Origin: Hysterangium stoloniferum
Taxonomy: Eukaryota > Basidiomycota > Agaricomycetes > Hysterangiales > Hysterangiaceae
DNA: 64,000 nt
Assembly (NCBI GenBank): GCA_015178975.1
Contig: WHVD01000046.1
Location: 434,001-498,000, forward strand
Direction: 5' to 3'
Part shown: positions 56,745-64,000 of the stretch, in pieces
Position numbering within the stretch: position 1 is the first letter of the stretch
Layout of the letters: every line of letters begins with the position of its first letter
Position numbers and translations under genes: made by a program
The notes under the pieces: model-generated
Told to the model about the DNA's origin: nothing
Database searches by the model: none
Seen by the model: the letters and a program-made list of their open reading frames with translations, nothing else

Positions 56745-59700
56745 AGAGAAGATAGTGGTCCAGGTTTGAGTGGGTAAGCTGTATGAAAGGCAGTAATGAT
56801 TTCCATGGCATTACTGAGTTCTATGGCCAAAATCCATGAAGTTTCTTCATCAGTGCCCTCGTAACCTGCCCACTTGACCAAGTAAAGCAGTTTACAAGTG
56901 CGTTGATGCTTGTCAATTTTTGAATCAAATTTGTGAGATTTCAAACTCGGGTTCTCTGTCAATAATGACCAGAGGGGGTGGAGATTGCACGTGATCTGGG
57001 ATAGTGTTAGCAGTACAAGGTTCTAGCATAGAAACATGAAATACTGGGTGTACCATGCGCATGCTATCCAGAAGCCATAGGGTCCAAGAGACTGAACCTA
57101 CTTGTGCGATAATTTCAAAAGGACCTAAATATTTTTCAGTAAGCTTTTTTGATAGATGGGTAGTCTGGAAGAATTGAGCTTTGACAAAAACACAATTGCC
57201 AATCTTGAAGTTAGGTGGTGGGATCCGGTGTCTGTCCACTGAAAGTTGGTATTGCTCTTGGGCAGACTTTATTGCAGTCCAGAGTTCCTCGTGGAGCTCG
57301 TTGAGGTCCATGGTGAACTATTGAGCATGGGCAGAGGTGAGATTTCATTCTGGATGTACTGTAATATTTGGATTATATCCTTTATTTGCAAAGAACAGGG
57401 AAACACCAGTAGTGGCCGAGGGTGCATTGTTGTAAGCAAATTCTGCAAGTGGTAACAAGGATTTCCAATTGTCCTGTTGATAATTGCAATATACGCAGAG
57501 ATATTGTTCCAATGTCTGATTGACACATTCAGTTTGTCCGTCACCTTCCAGGTGATGTCCGGATGTGAAATGTAATTTCATGTCCAAGGATTTCCTGAGG
57601 GATCTCAAGAAGTGAGACACAAACTCTGATCCTCAGTCATAAGTTACATGGGACAGAACTCCATGCTTGGAAAATACATGGATAATAAAAAGTTCTGCTA
57701 ACTGCATGGATGTAATTGTATCATGTGTAGGGATGGATATACCTTGTTTTGAGAATCCATCAACAATGACTAGAATAGCAGAAAAGCCTTCGGAATCTGG
57801 TAGGTGTTCAATGAAATCCATAGAGATAGAATTCCATGGGTGTTCCAATACTGGGAGTTGTTTCAAAAGGCCATATGGCTTGTGTCGCTGAGATTTTGAG
57901 CGGGGACAAGTAGTGCAAGATTTACAATAGTGCTTAACAAATCCACAGAGTCCGGGCCAAGTGTATTCTCTTCTTATTAATGATAGAGTTTTGTTGTACC
58001 TGAAATGTCCAGAGAGTGGATGATCATGTTTGTACTGAAGGATCCTGAGGCGGAGGCCGTCGGAGTCCGGTACATAGATGCGAAACCATGCTTATCAAGA
58101 GACCACTGGGGTTGATCCGGGTCCACAGGATTGTCAAGGTGTGCTTTAGTAATCATGTCTAGTGGAATTGCCAATAGAATATCTTGATGTAACTTCTCAA
58201 TATTTATAATGATAATTCCACGGACAATGGGATGGATGAGGAAAGTTGCGCAGACTGATGTGGTAAGTTGCTGATTTGTGAAAATGGGTTTCAGGTTATG
58301 CGGGTTTACCGTGGCATAGTCATTGCTCCCCTCTTTAGGATAGATGTCCCATCGTCTAGTTAAAGTGTCAGGTTTGCTGCTGAGATGGCCAGGTCGAAAA
58401 TGGATAATCATATTGAAAGCGGATAGATATTCAGACCAGCGGGCCTCCCAACGGGTCAAACATTTTGTAGTAGAAAAGTATTCCAGGTTTTTGTGATCTG
58501 TTACAATGTCAATCGGAGTTCCCAAGCCTTCCAAATAGTGTCGCCATGTTTTGAAAGCTGAAAGAATTGCCAGGAGTTCCTTATCATGAATGTCGTAATT
58601 GAGCTCTGCTCTGGTGAAAGTCCAGGACAGAAAAGCCATGAGATGGACTTCTCCATTGGAGTCCTGGATAGACAGAATGGCTCCAAGTGCATAGTCTGAG
58701 GCATCTGTTTTGTCAATGAGTGGGAAGTCCGGTTTCCAATGTGACAGAATTGGAGCTGATGAAAAAGAATTTTTCAAAAGATTGAAAGCTTTTTGACACT
58801 TATCATTAAAATTCCATGGAGTATCCTTACACATCAGACAGGTAAGGGGAATTGTGATGTCAGAATATCTGTGGATAAACTGTCTGTAAAAATTGGCAAA
58901 GCCGAGGAAGGATTGTATATCTTTAACTTTTCAGGGTTCTGGCCAATCTTTGATGACTTGTACTTTAGTTTCGTCCATGTGGAGTCCGTTGGGTCCAATT
59001 ATGAAACCCAGGTATTCCACAGAATCCGTGTCAAAATTACATTTTTTCCCATTCACGAATAGACCATGTTGTCTGAGTCTCCAGAGAACTTCATGGACCT
59101 GTTTGTCATGTTCTGCGGGATTCTCGGAGTAGATAAGAATGTCGTCCAAGTAAACAATGATGCATACATTGAGCATGTTGGAGAAAATGTTGTTGATAAA
59201 ATGCTGAAAAACAGACGGAGCATTGGTGAGTCCAAAGGGCATCACCAACCACTCAAAGGCCCCATAGCGGGTTCTAAAAGTGGTTTTCCATTTGTCACCC
59301 ACAGAGATCCAGACCAAATGGTAGGCATGTTTGAGATCTATTTTGGTGTAAATCCAGGCATTCCATGGGGCATTGAGCAGATCAGATATAAGTGGGAGTG
59401 GATACTTATCCTTTTTCGTGACAGCATTTAGTCCTCTGAAATCAACACATAGTCTAAGGGATCCATCCTTTTTTCTAACAAACAGAACAGGTGCTCCAAA
59501 AGGAGACTTTGAGGGTCTGATAAAACCTATGGACAAATGTTCATCCAGGACATTGCAGATTGCGGAAAGTTCCATGAACGAGAGTGGGTAAATATGTCCT
59601 AGGGGTGGCTGGGTGTGTAGGTCAGTGGCTTGCTCAGATGCAGATACTGGGGTTGAAAAACGACCAGTTGCTTCATCCATTTTTAAGTTGATAGTGAACA

Positions 59701-60352
59701 CCTGGGACCTGTCCATTTTTGTAGCCCTAATAAAAGCTGCAGCATTAATCAGAGAAATAGACGGAGGTGCCATGGGTTCTGGGGAAGCCATGGGTGCCGT
59801 AGGGATCACAGGAGTCCTCGAGACTGCAGGTGCTGGGAAGGCCATGGGTGCTGTGGAGGCTGTGTTGGGCACAGTTTCCTCAGCTGCCGTGGGAGTCCGG
59901 AATGTTATACTGTTAGCTATCCAGTCAATCAACGGATTGTAGTGGGTAAGCCAGTTGTGTCCTAGGACCACCAAGCAACTTGAATCTAACTGGGTCACAT
60001 AGAAAGTGACCAACTGAGATGTTCCACATGGGAAACAGATGGATAAATCACAAGCTTGGGTAGCAACCAAATTACTTGTGCCATCAAAGAGGCAGAGGCC
60101 AATGGGATTTATCGGATAAGTTGACAACAAATGTTTTTTCGTGAATTTTGTATCTAGAAAACAATGAGTCAAGCTGGAATCTATAAGAGCTGAAAAAACG
60201 AATTTCGGAATCATATTAGATATAAGTTTAATAAAAAATGAATCAGAATGTGAAAGAGCAGATGCATTGAGATGGGTAAACTCTTGAATGTGTGGAGAGG
60301 CAATGCAACCCCCAACCCGCACGAAGTCTGTGGGGTTGCTCACTCTTTTTTC
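56745..60352 (-). pseudogene. Gypsy C pol: protease, RT, RNase H, integrase, chromodomain
   Basis: Protease (ALIDSSLTHCFLDTKF, with Ser replacing Gly of DSG, about 60190). RT ([45 protein letters not shown] at about 59140). RNase H (DASDYALGAI, VTDHKNLEYF). Integrase (H-C-C-C region near 57920, SMDFIEHLPDS, HVTYD.GSEF, NQTLEQYL). A GPY-like linker (KYLGPFEIIAQVG) and chromodomain (LYLVKWAGYEGTDEETSW, about 56850) follow. Stops (WPEP*KVKD, TYD*GSEF) and frameshifts (about 58080, 56930) inactivate it. The DSG-to-DSS change would also impair the protease. Confidence 0.9.
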
Positions 60353-60587
60353 AAGTCGGAAGCCGGTTTGTCCTTCGATGGAGTTGCCATGGAGGCCTTG
60401 GCTGTTTGACCCTTTGCAGAGTTTGCTTTTGCCAGCGGACATTCCAGGACTCGATGACTGGGTTTTCCGCACAAGAGACAGAGGTTATTGTCCATATGAC
60501 ATTGTCTTTCCTGTGGGGTCAATTTGCCATTGTCCGAGTTTGCCTGTGAGGTCAGGTTTTCTGGTTTGTTTGCCGGACTGTTGACCT

Positions 60588-60629
<42 letters not shown>

Positions 60630-60660
60630 GAAGACTTTTTATCTTTCTTCTTGTCAGATT
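60340..60660 (-). pseudogene. Gypsy C gag, C-terminal part
   Basis: Asn-rich linker, then MDNNLCLLCGKPSHRVLEC (CCHC knuckle) and KDKPASDLKKE before the stop. The frameshift octamer GAAAAAAG (60345-60352) is shared with family A. Confidence 0.85.
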
Positions 60661-60669
60661 GCGTGGAGT

Positions 60670-60840
60670 CAGTCCATTACCTTACCTACAACATGACTGA
60701 GGTGAGTTATGTAAGATCCTAAGCTACTCGCCTTACTGTAACTAATAGTTGTTTATTAGTTAAACTACTATTAGGTACATAATATATCAGTCCGTTACCT
60801 TACCTACAATGTGACTGAGTTAAACTACTATTAGGTTCTT
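60670..60840. repeat. Direct repeat, two copies 117 bp apart
   Basis: TCAGTCCATTACCTTACCTA (60670) and TCAGTCCGTTACCTTACCTA (60787), each about 33 bp, plus GTTAAACTACTATTAGGT twice (60757, 60820). This is possibly a remnant of a tandem duplication or short LTR. Confidence 0.6.
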
Positions 60841-61945
60841 GAGGTTCCTTTATTTTCAACAGAACCATTAATATGGAGCTCAAGCCACAGGTAATCGGAC
60901 ATTGGAGTGTATTTTTTGCTTTGTTTGTGAGGATATGGTTTGTATGAGTTCCTTTTGTGGGATTATGTATTTTGTATTGTAATTTTGTTAGTTTACTAAC
61001 ACAGACCCATTTCCACCAGACATCCAATTCCATTGTCGATCTGATCGCTTTTGTTCTCTGGCGACAATCCGGAATTCCTTTGTTCTTTCAGACATATGAT
61101 CGTTATTCGCTGCATCTGACTAATTGAAAACACTCTTGGCCCACTTAGCCAGGTCATACGGGGCTGAACGACGTCCGCTCCCACCGGGGAAAGACACTTG
61201 GCTTCAACGTGAGTAGTCTTGATATTCAGTTCATACGCTCAGGGCAATTCTGGTGGATAGGGGGAGTATTTCCAGGAAGGAAGTCGTCAGGAGGGCACTC
61301 GAGCGTCGTCAGATGTGCTACCGTGCCCTGTGTGCCGTGGACCTGTCATCGCATCCCGATTTGCATTTGAATAAAATAGGTCAGTTAGCAGCATTATTTT
61401 TACATACATTTCTTGCATATTAGTATATTCTTACAGTTATTCTACCATTAAATTTGATGTTTCGTCCAGTCGCTTGATCGAAGCTGTCTCGCGCGAGGTC
61501 CGAATATTAGCCTCACATCTTCAAAATTACGGGGCATTCAGTTTGGTTTTATGAGATATATTTAGAGTTCTCTGGGGGGTATTCAACATCATATCGATAT
61601 GCCAGATGCTTCGTCTCATTAACAACTTCGTCTAGTTTTCCTTGATTTATATTCGAAGTTTGGGTTTCGTCCTTCCTCCCAATCGTCCTGGGTTAATTTT
61701 AATGTGATTTTCCGGCGATCCCAATTTCCACCATCATACGGCTGTCCGTATTGGCAACATATTGAAAACTTAGAAAACTACCATGGAGGGGCTACGTCGT
61801 TACAGGTAATTCTTTTTCTTTTATACCTATCCAAACAGTGTTTTTATCATCAATGAATTATGATTGTGTGACAACAATCTGTGTGACAGATTGTTAGCCG
61901 CCATCAATCAACGCTCTTGCAACCACTCTTTGATACTTCTTAAAC
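60841..61945. other. Upstream region of the NLR-type gene; no ORF supported
   Basis: Base composition becomes more CpG-rich from about 61015. No TE signature is seen. It probably contains the promoter and 5' UTR. Confidence 0.5.
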
Positions 61946-64000
61946 ATGTCTACCATCCTCTCACCTTCCACAAATATCACACCCTCTGATGGACCTAATT
62001 TTGGCGTGAAAGAGCTTGCATCTGGCGGGGATTCCCCTACCGTCGAGTAAGTCGGTTGATTAAAAACTAACGAGGGAATCCTCACATGTTCCATGTTCTA
62101 CTTCTAGCATTGTCGCCATTCACGGCCTGGACGGGCATCGTGAGGCGTCCTTCACGGCCCCTAACGGTGTTCTCTGGCTTCGTGATCTATTACCGGAAAC
62201 ACTTCCCAACGCCAGGATTCTGACCTACGGCTATGATGCACGCACTCGTGGCGTGAATCGATCCAACCAAGCTCTCTATGACTTATCGATCGACTTCATC
62301 GCTAAATTGTCTAGTTTCAGAGTGTATACAAATACGGATGTATGTTATTGGCCTTGAGCAAATGACAGTCTCGATGAAGTATTTATTTTTAGGCGAGGCC
62401 ACTGATCTTCATTGCCCATAGTTTCGGTGGCATAATGCTGAAAAAGGTATGTCAAATTATTTCACAACCCACTCCCCGAAACCTTATCCCCATCTTTTTA
62501 AGGCTCTTATACATGCAAATGCGACCCATATTAAACACCTACCTGCGCACAAAGCTGTTGAAGTGTCAACCTATGGTATCATTTACTTGGGGACGCCTCA
62601 CCAAGGGATTGATATTACTGACTGGACGCGATCGCTTTTGAGATGCTTTTCAATTACCTCTCTGGCCGATGGCCCAATTATGAAACACTTGGGGTTGCAT
62701 TCTGAAACGTTACAACAACTGATGGCTGAATACACAGCCATCAGTGGCAGATTTCAAACCGTCTTTTGTTATGAGACCTATGATACTCTGGGACCGGGTG
62801 CAACAGGTGTAAGTAGTTCTTTACATTTCCTAGAGTCCTTTTTATCTTTAATCAAACCATCGAAGCATGTTCCTGTCATCTCTGCTGTTGTCCAGGGATC
62901 TGTTAAAACTGAGGTCATTGCCATCCACAAGGATCACCTGGGACTGGCCCAGTTTTGTTCAGTATTGGACAATGAATATAGTATTCTCACTGAGCACCTT
63001 CTACTAATGGCCAGGCAGGCACCAGCTGCTATTCTCAAATATTGGGAAAAACACAATCCGACTTTGTGCAAAGGCTATCAGTGGTCCAACAACCCTGGTA
63101 TGATGCTTCATATCTTAGCAAGTTTGATGAATTAAAGAAAATCTTCAGAGACCAAGGAACTCCGTCTAGATATTTATAAATGGTTATCTGCCCCAGATCC
63201 ATCGAGTCATTTAAATGCTGCAAAAGAGCAGTGCCTGGCAAATACAGGGTCTTGGTTTATCAATGGTGCACAATTCACAAAATGGAAGGAAGGCATTAAC
63301 CAATGTCTCTGGATCTATGGATCTCGTATGTTTAATTACTTTTGTGGGTTGCTCCTCGCTTAATATTCAACTCTAGCAGGATCTGGTAAAACAATCTTAT
63401 GGTGATTTTATATCCTTTATCTCCAAGAAACACATTAGCTAAGAATTGGCCCCTAACTGTAGTTCATCAATCATTGGCAACATTCAAAACCTCTGTCATA
63501 ATTACCAATCCCAAGCTATAGTCTACTTCTTTTTTGATTCTAGGGACTCACAACAGGCCTTTCAATCGCATCACAACTTAGTCAAATCTCTCATAAAGCA
63601 ACTGATCTCAGTCTGCTTTGATCTTCCAAACTGTTTAGTTCAGATCTATAAAGATGGCACCCAACAACTATCTCTCATGGATCTTGAAAAAACACTTTGT
63701 GATTTACTTGCCCTGTTCAATAAGGTTTATATTATTTTGGATGCACTTGATGAATGCTCAGGATATCTAAGAGTACTCAAATGGCTAAAAGAGTTACTTG
63801 TTCAAAGTGGCCTGAAACTACACATTCTAGTGACAACTCGACCTGAAGAGTCTATTCAAAGGGAGTTAGGTATTATGGGCTCAGAATGCTTGTCACTGCA
63901 CGAGCAGCATGCCAATGATGATATTGCTTCTTATATTCAGACTACATTAAAGACACAATTTTCATTTTCATTGATGGATCAAAGTCTTCATGACAATATT
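61946..64000 (+). CDS. STAND/NLR-type protein: alpha/beta-hydrolase plus NACHT, open at window end
   Basis: Exons by splice consensus: 61946-62046, 62108-62339, 62393-62446, 62503-63097, 63149-63325, 63377-63401 (25 nt) and 63463 onward. The N-terminal domain is a serine-hydrolase/lipase-like fold (IVAIHGLDGH; nucleophile elbow IAHSFGGIMLKK; GIIYLGTPHQG; late His in IHKDHLGLAQF). A linker (LSAPDPSSHLNAAKEQ, FTKWKEGINQCLWIYGS) is followed by NACHT: Walker A PGSGKTIL, IVYFFFDSRDSQQAFQ, Walker B VYIILDALDEC and sensor HILVTTRPEES. The sensor or repeat domain lies beyond 64000. This architecture is known from fungal NLR-like proteins implicated in non-self recognition; that role here is inference. 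No disabling mutation is seen. Confidence 0.88.

Larger units (their letters stand above)
54583..60660 (-). mobile_element. Gypsy element C with B-type LTR and antisense gene, 5'-truncated
   Basis: Element order from right to left: partial gag (60660-60340), pol (to 56745), about 200 bp of convergent 3' ends with A/T runs (56560-56600), antisense gene (55600-56537 on plus), polypurine tract, 3' LTR. Gag N-terminus, primer site and 5' LTR are missing. The poly-Asn (AAC)n run near 60590-60632 marks the truncated edge. Confidence 0.88.

Noticed and set aside
59066-59431. Plus-strand ORFs over gypsy C and A2 (e.g. 59066-59431, 21244-21531)
   Set aside because: They are complements of conserved RT sequence containing YLDD and have no independent support.
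63098-63476. Frameshifts/stops disrupting the NACHT gene
   Set aside because: The apparent stops lie in three short introns (63098-63148, 63326-63376, 63402-63462). Their consensus ends restore ETKEL, GSPGSGKT and ILCSSIIG when removed.

Overview
The window is basidiomycete nuclear DNA (probably Agaricomycete; genus not identified). Introns are 45-70 bp with GTRNGY/CTAAC/YAG signals. Two gene types with basidiomycete-style architecture are present: an RHS/Crinkler-type NTPase-nuclease and a hydrolase-NACHT STAND protein. Most of the rest is transposable-element sediment, including Ty3/gypsy, Ty1/copia-type, Tc1/mariner and Helitron copies. Many copies carry nonsense codons of the CGA-to-TGA kind, consistent with CpG methylation decay.

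Layout. 1-9072: a Helitron Rep gene on the minus strand, invaded by a gypsy element (family A). The invader and host gene were then broken by a clean 2.88-kb inversion (938-3818). 9954-14375: a copia-type LTR with a half-tRNA primer site, a nearly intact Tc1 element with 219-bp TIRs, a 98-bp tandem repeat and a solo LTR. 16062-17407: one unrecognised multi-exon gene. 18382-24367: a solo LTR and a family-A gypsy with a large internal deletion. 25816-26970: a miniature LTR element (TRIM) whose terminal repeats contain a tRNA-like sequence with Pol III A and B boxes. 27300-43340: an old gypsy copy split by a nest of insertions (family A3 containing J and D; D containing a D solo LTR; the A3 LTR containing an E solo LTR that contains an A solo LTR). 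43400-47429: the RHS-type gene, with an inverted truncated paralogue beside it. 48305-53290: solo LTRs, a truncated Tc1 and degenerate ORFs. 53300-60660: a repeat-bearing ORF and a nearly full gypsy (family C, bearing B-type LTRs). 61946-64000: a STAND/NLR-type gene that runs off the window.

Main points. (1) Both gypsy families A and C/B carry an intron-containing gene in ANTISENSE between pol and the polypurine tract. It has its own TATA box, a coiled coil and a C-x2-C-x6-C...C-x2-C-x6-C cluster. (2) A TRIM carries a tRNA-type Pol III promoter in its LTRs, comparable in principle to the 5S-bearing plant Cassandra elements. (3) Families A and D show Tf1-like self-priming complementarity. (4) Families A and C share a putative -1 gag-pol frameshift site. 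(5) A hairpin-forming motif of about 25 bp recurs 16 times near the 3' end of LTRs of otherwise different families. All calls are from reading the sequence; no database searches were run.
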